Of a stretch of DNA of 64,000 nucleotides, positions 44,038-53,837 are shown in pieces. The position numbers and the translations under genes were made by a program. Each line of letters starts with the position of its first letter. Position 1 is the first letter of the stretch. The DNA comes from Gp6-AA40 sp963741135 (GTDB lineage: Bacteria > Acidobacteriota > Vicinamibacteria > Vicinamibacterales > UBA2999). Under the pieces are notes generated by a model. The model searched no databases, was not told the DNA's origin, and was given only the letters and a program-made list of their open reading frames with translations. The stretch covers positions 1 to 64,000 of the forward strand of contig CAVUHC010000005.1 in assembly GCA_963741135.1 (NCBI GenBank). The letters run 5' to 3'.

Positions 44038-44656
44038 CTCTTCCCCGTCTGCTGCGCAGCCACGCGATGACCGCCGGCAGCAGCGACACCCCGATGACGA
44101 CCATGATGACGAGGTCGATGCGCTTGTCGATGTCCGGAATCACGTTCCCGAGCAGGTAGCCGCCGAGCGTCATGCTGGAGATCCACAGAATGGCGCCAAC
44201 GACGTTGTAGGTGGCGAAGTTGCGGTAGCCCATCTCGGCCACGCCCGCCACCACCGGTGCGAACGTTCGCAGGATCGGCGCGAACTGCGCAATGATGATC
44301 GTCTTCCCGCCATGGCGCTCGTAGTACTCGTGCGTCATCCTCAGATGTTCGCGTCGGAACAGGAGCGAGTCCGGCCTGCTGTACAGCGCCTTGCCGGTGC
44401 GCTTGCCGATCGCGTAGCCGGTCGCGTTGCCGAGGATGGCCGCTGGAATCAGCGTGGCCAGCAGGGTCGGCAGACTCAGATCGCCACGCGCCGCGAACAG
44501 CCCGGCGGTGATCAGCAGCGAATCCCCCGGCAGGAAAAACCCGAGCAGGAGTCCCGTCTCCGCAAAGATGATCAACGGCAGGCCGTACTGACCGACGATC
44601 CGGATCAGTTCAGGGACGTTGTAGACGGTATGGAAGAAATTCTGGAGGAAATTCAG
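44027..44656 (-). CDS. DedA family membrane protein
   Basis: About 209 residues with five to six helices. Family blocks: YGLPLIIFAETGLLLGFFLPGDSLL, LPAAILGNATGYAIGKRTG-like, FAPILRTFAPVVAGVAEMGYRNFATYNVVGAILW. DedA proteins are lipid transporters (undecaprenyl phosphate or phospholipid flipping has been shown for members). No standard start codon fits the frame well; CTG 44656 or ATT a few codons upstream would be used, overlapping the metB stop by 4 bp. The stop codon lies inside a palindromic repeat. Confidence 0.85.
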   Translation of the reverse strand: MNFLQNFFHTVYNVPELIRIVGQYGLPLIIFAETGLLLGFFLPGDSLLITAGLFAARGDLSLPTLLATLIPAAILGNATGYAIGKRTGKALYSRPDSLLFRREHLRMTHEYYERHGGKTIIIAQFAPILRTFAPVVAGVAEMGYRNFATYNVVGAILWISSMTLGGYLLGNVIPDIDKRIDLVIMVVIGVSLLPAVIAWLRSRRGRGSA

Positions 44657-45810
44657 ATGCGATCCAATGCCTGCGCGAGGTCCTCTTTCAGGTCCTCGAC
44701 GTCTTCGATGCCGACCGAGACGCGTACCAGGTCGTCGGCAATCCCGATCTGCATCCGCCGGTCCGCCGGCACCGACGCATGCGTCATCGTCGCAGGATGG
44801 CTGATGAGCGTTTCCACTCCGCCGAGACTTTCGGCCAGCGCCATGAGCCGGACGTTGTTGAGGAGGGTCCTCGCGTTCTCGAACGAGCCGAGCGCAAACG
44901 AAATGAGGCCGCCGAAGCCCCGCATCTGCTTCTTCGCCAGGGCGTGCTGCGGGTGGGAAGGGAGCCCCGGGTAGTGAACCTGCGTGACTTTCGGATGCGA
45001 GGCCAGGAAATCCGCCAGCACCATCGCGTTGGCGTTGTGCCGCTCCATCCGGATCGGCAGCGTCTTGGTCCCGCGCAGCACGAGCCAGGCGTCCATCGGC
45101 CCGATGATCGCCCCTTCGGCGTTCTGCACGAACCGGAGCCACTCGACGTGGTCCTCGCGTGTGGCGACGACGACGCCGCCGACGCTGTCGCTGTGGCCGT
45201 TCAGAAATTTCGTCGTGCTGTGGATGACGAGGTCGGCGCCAAAGTCGATCGGCCGCTGGACGTACGGGCTGGCGAACGTGTTGTCCACGACAACCGCGAC
45301 GTTCCGCTTGTGCGCCAACTCGCACGCCGCCGCCAGGTCCGTCAGGCGCAGCGTCGGGTTCGTGGGAGTCTCGAGGAAGAGCATCTTCGTCTTCGGACTG
45401 ATCGCCGCAGCGATGTCGGCTGTCCTCGACGAGTCGACGTAGGTGAAATCGAGCAGATACTTCCTGAGCACGTGCTCGAAGAGCCGATAGGTGCCGCCGT
45501 AGGTGTTGTCGGTGACGACGACGTGGTCGCCTGACTCGAGGAGCGTCATGACGGCGCCCGTCGCGGCCATACCGGAGGCAAAGCCAAACGCCGCCTTTCC
45601 GTTTTCGATTGCGGCGATATTCGCCTCGAAGGCCGAGCGGGTCGGGTTCTGCGTGCGCGCGTACTCGTAGCCCTTGTGCTTGCCCAGGGCCTCCTGGACA
45701 TACGTCGACGTTTGGTAAATCGGGGTGATGATGGCGCCTGTCGACGGGTCTGGAACCTGGCCGGCGTGGATGCAGATGGTGCTGAACCTGGCGGTCTCGC
45801 GCAGTTTCAA
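44653..45810 (-). CDS. metB: Cystathionine gamma-synthase/lyase family PLP enzyme
   Basis: The intact 385-residue protein has TRFSTICIHAGQ-like opening, PIYQTSTYVQ, YEYARTQNPTR, SGMAATGAVMTLL and the PLP-lysine block HSTTKFLNGHSD. The C-terminal LISHPATMTHASV and VRVSVGIEDVEDL complete the Cys/Met metabolism family. Synthase, lyase and methionine lyase are hard to separate by eye; the ISHPATMTH context favours gamma-synthase or gamma-lyase of cystathionine. It acts in sulfur amino acid metabolism. Confidence 0.88.
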   Translation of the reverse strand: MKLRETARFSTICIHAGQVPDPSTGAIITPIYQTSTYVQEALGKHKGYEYARTQNPTRSAFEANIAAIENGKAAFGFASGMAATGAVMTLLESGDHVVVTDNTYGGTYRLFEHVLRKYLLDFTYVDSSRTADIAAAISPKTKMLFLETPTNPTLRLTDLAAACELAHKRNVAVVVDNTFASPYVQRPIDFGADLVIHSTTKFLNGHSDSVGGVVVATREDHVEWLRFVQNAEGAIIGPMDAWLVLRGTKTLPIRMERHNANAMVLADFLASHPKVTQVHYPGLPSHPQHALAKKQMRGFGGLISFALGSFENARTLLNNVRLMALAESLGGVETLISHPATMTHASVPADRRMQIGIADDLVRVSVGIEDVEDLKEDLAQALDRI

Positions 45811-45826
45811 GATGTGTAGAGCGTAC

Positions 45827-45936
45827 TACAGGCCGGCTGAAGCCGACCTGTACGTGCCCCATGTCTACCGTCTACCGTCCAAGGTTCAGCAACGATCGAA
45901 GTGGGGACGGTAGACCGTAGACTGTAGACGGTAGAC
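45827..45936. repeat. Hairpin plus GTAGACGGTAGAC inverted repeat cluster
   Basis: The first element is a variant of the palindrome family (ACAGGCCGGCT-GAA-GCCGACCTGT). The second is an inverted repeat of GTCTACCGTCTACCGTCC (from 45863) with GGACGGTAGACCGTAGAC and TGTAGACGGTAGAC (45905-45936). The cluster fills the divergent gap between metB and the phosphatase gene and reaches the start codon of the latter. Confidence 0.75.
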
Positions 45937-48111
45937 GTGACCGTTCTTACCCTCCTCATCCTCGCGGTCATCATCATCGTCGCGTGGCGCGCGTTCCGCG
46001 GCGTGAAGCAACGGCTGCTCTGGCGCGTCCGGCGCAAGCTCACGCTGTCGTATATCTTCGTCGGCTTCGTTCCTGTCCTGCTGGTCGTTGTGTTCTTCCT
46101 GCTGTGCGGGCTGCTGCTGTTCTTCAACGTCAGCTCGTATCTGGTGCAGAGCCGGGTCAACGCGCTCGTCGACGAGACGCGATTCCTGGCGGAAGCCGCG
46201 GCGATCGAGCTCGAGCAGACAACGAGTGATGCCGACTTCGTGGATGTCCTGCGGCGACGACAGGAAGCGGCCGCGGCGCGATTTCGAGGCGCGTCGTACG
46301 AGGTGGTGCCGACGCTGCGCACGTGTGGCCCTTCGACCGCGGCGCCAGGGCCAACTGTGAAAGCGCGGATCGTCGCGGGCGCATGGGCGCACCTGGATGC
46401 CCCAACCGCGCTGCCCGACTGGGTGCAATGCGAAGGGCACGCCGGGCTCATCGCCTACATCACGTCGCCGACGGGCGCGGCCGTGCAGCGCGAGGATGTC
46501 GTGTACCGTACCCATCTCGCAGTGCGCGCAGTGGCGCTGCCATCCGATGCGGTCCCACGCTACGCGGTGATTGTCGACGTGCCGTTGACTGCCGCGACGG
46601 GGCTGCAGATCAGAAATGAAACGGGCATCGAGCTTGGTGACATCTCGACGCTGGCCATGACCGCCACTGATGTGGCCCCCGTGATCGGGCGCGCGATCGA
46701 AGAGGAATCGCCGCTGCCCACCAGGCACGGGGTCTTCGGGGTCAGCCTCGACGAACCGCTCGCATGGATGACGTTTCTGGACTACTCGGACTGGGCGAGC
46801 GGCCGCACCGGCAACGTCGTCATGGCCATCGGGCTGAGTGTCACCGATATCTACAGCCGCATCTCGGCGACGCCACTCACGCAGATCGGCAACTACAGCC
46901 TCGGGCAGCTGCTGCTCATCCTGCTGATGGTTGTCGGGGGCCTGTTCCTGATTCTGCAGACGGTAGCGGTCGGAATGGGGTTGTCGCTGGCGCGATCGAT
47001 CACGGGCGCGGTCCATGAGCTGGCCAGCGGCACCGAGCACGTCCGGCGCGGCGACTTCACGCACCGCATTGCCGTCCACAGCCACGATCAGCTCGGCGAC
47101 CTGGCGGATTCGTTCAACTCGATGACGGCGAGCGTCGAGGATCTGCTGCACGAGAAGGCGGAAAAGGAGCGGCTCGAGCAGGAGCTGCGCATCGCGCGGC
47201 AGATCCAGATGTCGCTGCTGCCGCAGGGGCCGATGAGGCTGGAAGGACTGTCTGTGACGGCGCATTGCGAGCCGGCACGCGAAGTGGGCGGCGACTACTA
47301 CGACTACCTGCCGCTCGGCGATTCGCGCGTCGGCATCATCATCGCGGATGTCGCGGGCAAAGGGACGTCGGCGGCGCTGTATATGGCGGAGCTCAAGGGC
47401 CTGATGCTGTCACTGAGCCGGCTCCACTCATCGCCTCGGCAGCTGCTCATCGACGCGAACCGGATCATCGCGGAGCACCTCGACGCGCGCAGCTTCATCA
47501 CGATGACCTACGCCGTCGTGGACATGCGCGCGCGGACGTTGACGTACGCGCGCGCGGGGCATTGTCCGCTGATGTATCGTCCGGGGCCCGGGATTCGGGA
47601 TTCGGGATTCGGGACTCGGGATCCACGTGCGGCGGCCGGCAGCCTGCTGTCGGCGGTCGCTACCGCGCGCCGCGTCCAGGTGCAGGCGCCGGATGGCCTC
47701 GTGCTGGGTCTGAAGATCGACAAGGGCGAGCGGTTCAACGGCCTGCTGCGAGAGGTCACCCTGCCGCTCGGCGCCGGCGACCTGGTCCTGCTGTTCACCG
47801 ACGGCGTGAGCGAGGCGATGAATGCGGCGGGGGAGCCGTTCGGCGAAGAGCGGCTGGCCGCCGTGATCGAGGCAGACGGCGACCTGCCGTTCGAGGAGCT
47901 GCGCGAACGCATCCTCCGCGAGATCCGGGCGTTTGTCGGCGACACTGGACAGCACGACGATCTGACGTTCGTGCTGTTGAAGGTGGACGAATGCGCCGAC
48001 GCATGGGGTCGGGAGTCATTACGTAAATCGAAATGCTCTCAGACCGCGATTGACTTCCAGAACGATTTCGATCTTCGTAATGACATCCCGACCTCATGTC
48101 TCACGAAATGA
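45937..48111 (+). CDS. Membrane HAMP-SpoIIE/PP2C phosphatase (RsbU type)
   Basis: The N-terminal helix and a second one (YIFVGFVPVLLVVVFFLLCG) flank a periplasmic domain of about 250 residues. A third helix (LLLILLMVVGGLFLIL) leads to a HAMP domain (LARSITGAVHELASGTEHVRRGDF), a short coiled coil (ELRIARQIQMSLLPQ) and the SpoIIE phosphatase (VGGDYYDYLPLG, IADVAGKGTSAALYMAE, LLFTDGVSEAMN, DDLTFVLL). An insertion encoded by a GGATTCGG-type repeat sits in the phosphatase near residue 550. The last 40 residues after FVLLKVDE look non-native and may reflect a missed stop. It would dephosphorylate a STAS protein in partner switching. Confidence 0.85.
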   Translation: MTVLTLLILAVIIIVAWRAFRGVKQRLLWRVRRKLTLSYIFVGFVPVLLVVVFFLLCGLLLFFNVSSYLVQSRVNALVDETRFLAEAAAIELEQTTSDADFVDVLRRRQEAAAARFRGASYEVVPTLRTCGPSTAAPGPTVKARIVAGAWAHLDAPTALPDWVQCEGHAGLIAYITSPTGAAVQREDVVYRTHLAVRAVALPSDAVPRYAVIVDVPLTAATGLQIRNETGIELGDISTLAMTATDVAPVIGRAIEEESPLPTRHGVFGVSLDEPLAWMTFLDYSDWASGRTGNVVMAIGLSVTDIYSRISATPLTQIGNYSLGQLLLILLMVVGGLFLILQTVAVGMGLSLARSITGAVHELASGTEHVRRGDFTHRIAVHSHDQLGDLADSFNSMTASVEDLLHEKAEKERLEQELRIARQIQMSLLPQGPMRLEGLSVTAHCEPAREVGGDYYDYLPLGDSRVGIIIADVAGKGTSAALYMAELKGLMLSLSRLHSSPRQLLIDANRIIAEHLDARSFITMTYAVVDMRARTLTYARAGHCPLMYRPGPGIRDSGFGTRDPRAAAGSLLSAVATARRVQVQAPDGLVLGLKIDKGERFNGLLREVTLPLGAGDLVLLFTDGVSEAMNAAGEPFGEERLAAVIEADGDLPFEELRERILREIRAFVGDTGQHDDLTFVLLKVDECADAWGRESLRKSKCSQTAIDFQNDFDLRNDIPTSCLTK
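47581..47625 (+). repeat. GGATTCGGGATTCGGG repeat inserted in frame within the phosphatase gene
   Basis: Positions 47586-47620 carry GGGATTCGGGATTCGGG then GGGACTCGGGATCC, the same unit as the intergenic repeat at 12783. It encodes PGPGIRDSGFGTRDPRA between the conserved ARAGHCPLMYR strand and the DGLVLGLKIDKGE strand of the phosphatase, where SpoIIE domains normally have a short loop. Confidence 0.8.
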
Positions 48112-49071
48112 ATCCAGTCACTGTCTTCTCTACAACATCCGACATCGAGGCCAGCGTCGTGCTGGCGCTCCTCGACAGCCACGGCATCTCCGGATTCCGC
48201 ATCTCCGGCAACCCGCAGGCGATCCTGCCGATGTCGATGAGCCCGCTGGGCGAGGTCCGCATCGCCGTGCCCGAGGATCTGGCGGAGGAGGCGCTGCGGA
48301 TCATCGACAGCCATCGCGAGGACGTCGGCGCGCGCGTTGTGCGGTTGCGCGACGAGTTCGACGAGATCGAGACGCGCATCGGCTACCGCTTCAAGGACCG
48401 CGGCCTCCTCGAGCACGCGCTGACGCACAAGTCGCGCGCCGCCGAGGACGTCTCGGGCGGCGTTGCGGACAATGAATCGCTGGAGTTTCTCGGCGACGCG
48501 GTGCTCGGCCTGGTGGTGGCCAGCGCGCTTTTCCACCAGTACCCGACTTACAACGAGGGACAGAAGTCGAAGATCAAGGCGTCCGTCGTTTCCACGCAGG
48601 CGCTCGCCCGCCAGGCCGAGGAGATGGGGCTCGGCGACCACCTGATCCTCGGGACGCGGCGAAGAGAAGACGGGCGGCCGCTTCAAGCAGGCGCTGCTCG
48701 CGGACGCATACGAAGCGCTCATCGCCGCCATCTATCTGGATGGCGGTATCGAAGCGGCCGAGGTGTTCCTCCTGCGCGAATTGAAAGATGCCATCGACGC
48801 AGGTGCGGCGCAGAACTTCGTGGGCCAGGACTTCAAGTCCGCGCTGCAGGAGCGCGTGCAGGCGCTGGGACACCCACTACCGGAATATCGAATCGCGGGT
48901 GAAACCGGCCCCGATCACCGCAAGGTGTTCAGCGTTGACGTCGTGGTCGGCGGGGAGGTGATGGCCAGCGCCTCAGGGAAGGCGAAGAAGGAAGCGGAGC
49001 AGGAAGCCGCGCGGCTGGCGCTCGCGCGGCTGTTCAAACTCCCAACTCCCAAATTCCCCAACTCCCAATGA
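48108..49071 (+). CDS. rnc: Ribonuclease III with N-terminal DUF2007 domain, one frameshift
   Basis: The first 70 residues are a DUF2007 domain (VTVFSTTSDIEASVVLALLDSHGI, IRIAVPEDLAEEALRII-like). RNase III follows in the same frame: RIGYRFKDRGLLEHALTHKS and the catalytic signature ESLEFLGDAVLGLVV. A one-base shift near 48660 moves the rest into another frame: FKQALLADAYEALIAAIYLDGG, then the dsRNA-binding domain (DFKSALQERVQALG, KAKKEAEQEAARLAL). ATG 48108 forms an ATGA overlap with the phosphatase stop; ATG 48096 is also in frame. The last codons (LPTPKFPNSQ) are written by an AACTCCCAA repeat. It processes rRNA and other double-stranded RNA. Confidence 0.88.
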
Positions 49072-49132
49072 AGACTGCACCTGTTGAAGTTCGCGGAGTT
49101 GGCCTGTTTGCATTTGGCAGTTTGATTCTGAA

Positions 49133-50287
49133 TTAGTCGATCTCTATGATCCCCCAGCTCTTTCGCTCGTCCGGCGAGACGTCGACTCCTGCGTAGGCCA
49201 GGCGGGCGCCGGCTCAGGGCTTGGGAGGCGTCCCATCGCATAAAGCTGTACCTCGCGCGCGACCTCATCCTCGGTCGGCGGCATCGGACGGCAATGCAGG
49301 CGCACCCAGAGGCGGAGCAGCGGATCGGTGAAGCTGTACCGCTTCTGTCGCGACGTCACGAGATCGACGTCTTCCAGCCACGACAGGTAGTCCTTCGTTG
49401 ATCCAGGCGTGCGATGCAGGCGGTGAGAGATCTCCGTCAGCGTCAGCGCCTCCGCTTCGGCGAGAACGTCCAGGATCGCTTTCAGTGCGCCGTACCCGCG
49501 GGCACGGTGGAGGCGCAGCTCGTAGCAGAACTGGCACCAGTGGTTGAGCGTGCCGTCGACTGACAGCAGCGCCGTGAGCGCGGTGATCGGATCGGCGCCG
49601 CGGCCCATCTGCGACATCGTGTCGCCGACCGCGCGGATGTACACCGCGCGACCGTCAGTGAGCGCCTGGACGGCGCGTCCCAGATAGTCGCGGTCGTCAG
49701 TCGACATCTGCTCGTAGCCGTTGAACGTCGGCGCGAGCATGTCGGTCACATCGGCGGACGCCAGCGACGGCAGGTGCATCACCTCGAAACGCGAGGTGGC
49801 ATCGCGAAGCACGCGATGGGCGCGGGCAACGTACCGGGTCGTCGAGCACGAACCGGTTCGTGCTTGCCGTGAGGGCCTCGAGCAGATCGCGAAGCACGTG
49901 GCGCAGGCCTGGAAAGCTCTCGAACGTGCGCAGTTCGAGCACTTCGTCGAGAAGGAACGTGGCCGGTTCACCGCCTGGAGCGCGCGCCGTATCCAGGAAG
50001 ACGAGGAGCAGGTCGAACGCTTCCCGGGCCGTCGCCGGCTGGTGCCCGGAGGCGTGCCAGGGGAACGGCGAGGCGGCGGTCACCGCCTGGAGGAAGCGCT
50101 CCGGCGTGGTGGCGCAGCGCCCGACATCTATATATTGCGCGGCGCTGCGGCCGAGCCGTTCGCGCAACCGTTGCAGCAGGGTGGTGCGTCCGGTGCCGCA
50201 GCCGCCGAGGACGACGGGGATTCGCGACGGAGCCGCCTCCAGCGCGCCGAGGACCCGTCGCTCGAACCCAATATGTGGACCCGCCAT
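49133..50287 (-). CDS. DUF234-like/archaeal-type P-loop ATPase with winged helix, frameshifted
   Basis: Walker A is VVLGGCGTGRTTLLQRL and Walker B is ATFLLDEVLELRTF. After a shift near 49845 the protein continues NRFVLTTRYVARAHRVL. A C-terminal winged helix follows (ALTLTEISHRLHRTPGSTKDYLSWLEDVDLV) and the motif YSFTDPLLRLWVRLH, which is the hallmark ending of the archaeal ATPase/DUF234 type. A further shift near 49215 would restore the tail LAYAGVDVSPDERKSWGIIEID ending at TAA 49133. Such ATPases are related to STAND proteins; the function is generally unknown. Start ATG 50287 preferred, 50371 possible. Confidence 0.7.
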
Positions 50288-50367
50288 TCCGAAACTCCCC
50301 TCATCCACCCGCCTATTCGGCGACTGGTCACCGGGCCCCTGATGCCGGGCGGCCGGTTCTGCGTTGT

Positions 50368-52027
50368 TCACTGCCTCATCGGCAGCATGATTCCACGTGA
50401 GGCGGCCGTGGCAATTGCCTCGGGATACCCCGCGTCCGCATGTCGTGCGACCCCGATCCCCGGGTCGCAGGTCAGCACCCGTTCCAGTTTTTCGTCCGCC
50501 TCGGACGTCCCGTCCGCCACCACCACCATGCCCGCGTGCAGTGAGTAGCCGATCCCGACGCCCCCGCCGTGGTGGACCGCCACCCAGGTCGCGCCCGCCG
50601 ATGCATTCAGCAGCGCGTTCAGCACCGGCCAGTCCGCAATCGCGTCGCTGCCATCACGCATGGCCTCGGTCTCGCGGTACGGCGACGCGACCGATCCCGT
50701 ATCGAGATGATCGCGGCCGATCACGATCGGTGCCTTGATCACTCCCGCTCGCACGAGCTCGTTGATTTTCAATCCGAAGCGCGCGCGATCGCCATACCCG
50801 AGCCAGCCGATGCGCGCGGGCAGTCCCTGGAACGCGACACGCTCGCGCGCCATGCTGATCCACCGCACGAGCGCCTCATCGTCGCTGAACATGTCGAGCG
50901 CAAGCGCGTCTGTCACGTGAATGTCTTCGGGATCTCCGGAGAGCGCGGCCCAGCGGAACGGTCCTTTGCCCTCACAGAACAGAGGACGCACATATTCCGG
51001 CACGAAGCCGGGAATGTCAAACGCGTTCTTCACGCCGGCGTGCGCCGCCTGCGCCCTGATGTTGTTGCCGTAGTCAAAGGTGACCGCACCACGCTGCTGG
51101 AGCGCGAGCATTGCTTCCACGTGGCGTGCCATCGACGCCATCGCGCGCGCGATGTACTCGTCTGGTTGTCTCTCGCGAAGAGACATCGCATCAGCAAGTG
51201 ACATGCCGTGCGGCACGTACCCGTTGAGCGCGTCATGCGCCGATGTCTGATCGGTCAACACATCCGGCGCGAAGCCGCGGCGAACGAGCTCGGGCAGGAC
51301 GTCCGCGGCGTTCGCCTTCCAGCGCGATCGAACGCGCGAGCCGATCGCGCCGCCACGTATCGATCTTCGTGAGCGCCTCGTCCAGACTGGTGGTCGCCTC
51401 GTCGAGATACTTCGTTGCCAGCCGGCGCGCGATGCGGTGACGATCCACCTCGATGATGAGCGCAGCCGCGCCGTTCATCGTGGCCGCCAGCGGCTGCGCG
51501 CCGCCCATGCCGCCGAGGCCTGCGGTGACGACCACGCGGCCCGCCAGGGTGCCGCCATAATGGCGACGCGCAGCGGCGGCGAAAGTCTCGTAGGTTCCCT
51601 GCAAAATGCCCTGGGATCCGATGTAAATCCAGCTGCCGGCGGTCATCTGGCCGTACATCGTGAGACCGCGATCTTCAAGGTCACGGAAGATGTCCCACGT
51701 CGCCCAGGCCGGCACCAGGAGCGCGTTGGCAATGAGCACGCGTGGCGCGCCTCTGTGGGTGCGGAACACGGCAACGGGCTTACCCGATTGAATCAGCAGC
51801 GTCTCGTCATGCTCGAGCGCGCGGAGCGCGTCGACGATCGCGTCGAATGCCTCCCAGTTGCGCGCGGCCTTTCCCGACCCGCCGTAGACGATCAGATCTT
51901 CGGGACGCTCGGCAACATCGGGATCGAGATTGTTCATCAGCATGCGCAGCGCGGCTTCCTGCGGCCAGCCCTTGCACGAAAGAGCCGGGCCACGAGGTGC
52001 CCGGATGATGCGCGTGCCTGTTGTCAT
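50368..52027 (-). CDS. hutU: Urocanate hydratase, one frameshift
   Basis: The first half shows VYGGSGKAARNWEAFDAI, LLIQSGKPVAVFRTH, GQMTAGSWIYIGSQGILQGTYET and the NAD-binding VVTAGLGGMGGAQPLA. After a shift near 51310 the second half continues VLTDQTSAHDALNGYVPHG, TFDYGNNIRAQAA and HHGGGVGIGYSLHAGMV. Corrected length about 553 residues is normal. It converts urocanate to imidazolone propionate in histidine breakdown. It follows hutH on the same strand with a 95-bp gap. HutI and HutG or HutF are not in the window. Confidence 0.93.
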
Positions 52028-52122
52028 GGCGAGAATGGCAAAAGCGTGTGAAGCGGCGCGAACGCGAAGATCGGAAAATAGATTTCGCGCGCGGCGTTGT
52101 CAAATGAATTTCTCAAAAAGTT

Positions 52123-53649
52123 TTAATTGACTTTCAGCGGACACGCGCGTTCGATCTCGCCTGACGCGATCATCTGCGTAATCCTCGCGAGATCGTTCGA
52201 CGTCGACCGATCCTGCTCGTGCGCCGGGACGCGTGCGCGAATGAAATCATGCGACGCGCGCAAGCGGCGACGACGTCGTGAGCGGCGCGAGGAGATCGAT
52301 CGCCTGGCACGCGCAGAGGAACTCGATCGCGATCACGTACGCGCGCAAGCTCGAGGGCCCGTTGCGCCTTGAGTCCGGCGCTCATGCTCATGCTGACGTG
52401 ATCTTCCTTGTTGCCGGACGTCGGGATGGTGTCGGCGCCGGCCGGATGCGCGAGCGTCTTCAGCTCGGAGGTCAGCGCCGCGGCCGTCACCTGCGCCATC
52501 ATCAGCCCCGAATGCAGCCCGCCGTGCGTCGTGAGGAAGGCGGGCAGGCCGCTGAGCGCCGGATTCACCAGTCGCTCGCTCCTTCGCTCGCTGATCGTCG
52601 CCAGCTGGACCAGCCCGATGCACAGGACATCTGCCGCGAGGGCCACCGGGGCGCCGTGAAAGTTGCCGCCGGAGACGATCTCGCGCGCGTCGGTGAACAC
52701 CATCGGATTGTCGGTGGCCGCGTTGGCCTCGATCTCGAACGTTCCGCCGCGCAAACGCGAAGGCATCGCGCGCCGCGCCATGGACCTGTGGCGGTGCAGC
52801 GCATCGAATAGGCGTCCTGGACACGGCCGCAGTTCGCGTGCGCGGCGTTGATGCTCGCTCCCGGCGAGCAATCCGACCAGGTTGTTCGCCGACATGGACT
52901 GACCGGCCAGAGCCCCGGGCGTCATGGATACGCGCGTCGAACGGTTTGCTCGATCCCTGGAGGCCGTCGATGCTCATCGCCGCCGAAATATCCGCGGCGC
53001 GGGCAAGACGCTCAGCGCCGGCAAGCGCAAGACCGAGCAGCGCGGTCGATGCCTGCGTGCCGTTGATCAGCGCCAGCCCCTCTTTCGCGGCGAGCGTGAT
53101 TGGCGTCAATCCTTCGCGTCGAATCGCCGAGGCTCCGGGCTCAGCGTTGCTCGCCTCGAACCAGGCCTCTCCTTCGCCGATCAGGACCAGCGCGAGGTGC
53201 GCGAGGGGCGCCAAATCGCCGCTCGCGCCCACAGACCCGCGCGAGGGAACGACTGGGTGGACCCGACGGTTGAGCAGGTCGATCAGCAGGTCGAGCGTCT
53301 CGAGCCGGATTCCCGAGAAGCCTTTCGCCAGTACGTTCGCCCGCAGCGCCATCGTGGCGCGCACAACCGGAACCGACAGCGGTTCGCCAACGCCCGCCGC
53401 GTGGCTTCTGAGCAGGTTGACCTGGAGCGCCTCGAGCGAATCGGCCGGGATCCGCACGTCGGCGAAATTGCCGAAACCGGTGTTGATGCCGTAGGTCGGC
53501 TCGTCGCGGTGCGCGAACTCATCGACGACGCTCACGCGCCGCGCGCACGCGCTGCGCGCGCGGCGTCGGCCAATCCGACGCGCTCGCCGTGATGCGCGAT
53601 TGCGACGCAGATCGTCCAGCGTCAGGGAAGTTCCGTCTAATTCGATCAT
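52123..53649 (-). CDS. hutH: Histidine ammonia-lyase, frameshifted
   Basis: TYGINTGFGNFADV, the MIO-forming ASG triad in SRGSVGASGDLAPLAHL and EGLALINGTQAST identify the family. The central DAYSLRC region is broken by shifts near 52760-52920. The next frame gives EIEANAATDNPMVF and SGNKEDHVSMSM. The natural end ERACPLKVN closes at TAA 52123 after another shift near 52330, and the first 40 residues also seem shifted (before SVVDEFAHRDEP). Corrected length is about 508 residues. It deaminates histidine to urocanate for HutU. Confidence 0.92.
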
Positions 53650-53665
53650 TCAATGATCCGGTTGC

Positions 53666-53743
53666 GGGGACAGAGTACGGTGACGATCCGACTCACACCA
53701 GAGACGTAGTACGTGAGTCGGATCGTCACCGACTCTGTCCCCA
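53666..53743. repeat. Perfect-like palindrome GGGGACAGAGT...ACTCTGTCCCC upstream of purA
   Basis: The left arm GGGGACAGAGTACGGTGACG then ATCCGACTCAC is mirrored by GTGAGTCGGATCGTCACCG then ACTCTGTCCCC around a loop of about 18 bases. It lies between the divergent hutH and purA genes. It is another member of the long-hairpin class of this genome. Confidence 0.8.
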
Positions 53744-53817
53744 TGTACGGGTGGTGCGGAACGCATCGCCGAAGTGCTCATGTGCGAGTGGTGCGGAACG
53801 TTGGCCGAAGGCTGTCC
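53744..53817 (+). repeat. Imperfect 37-bp tandem duplication before purA
   Basis: Two adjacent 37-bp copies (53744-53780 and 53781-53817) share GAGTGGTGCGGAACG-like cores and GCCGAAG ends. No promoter could be assigned; the region ends 20 bp before the purA start. Confidence 0.6.
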
Positions 53818-53837
53818 TCGTATTACGATATACCCGC

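Noticed and set aside
45811..45936. SAM riboswitch upstream of metB
   Set aside because: The gap is filled by palindromic repeats and holds none of the conserved SAM riboswitch blocks.
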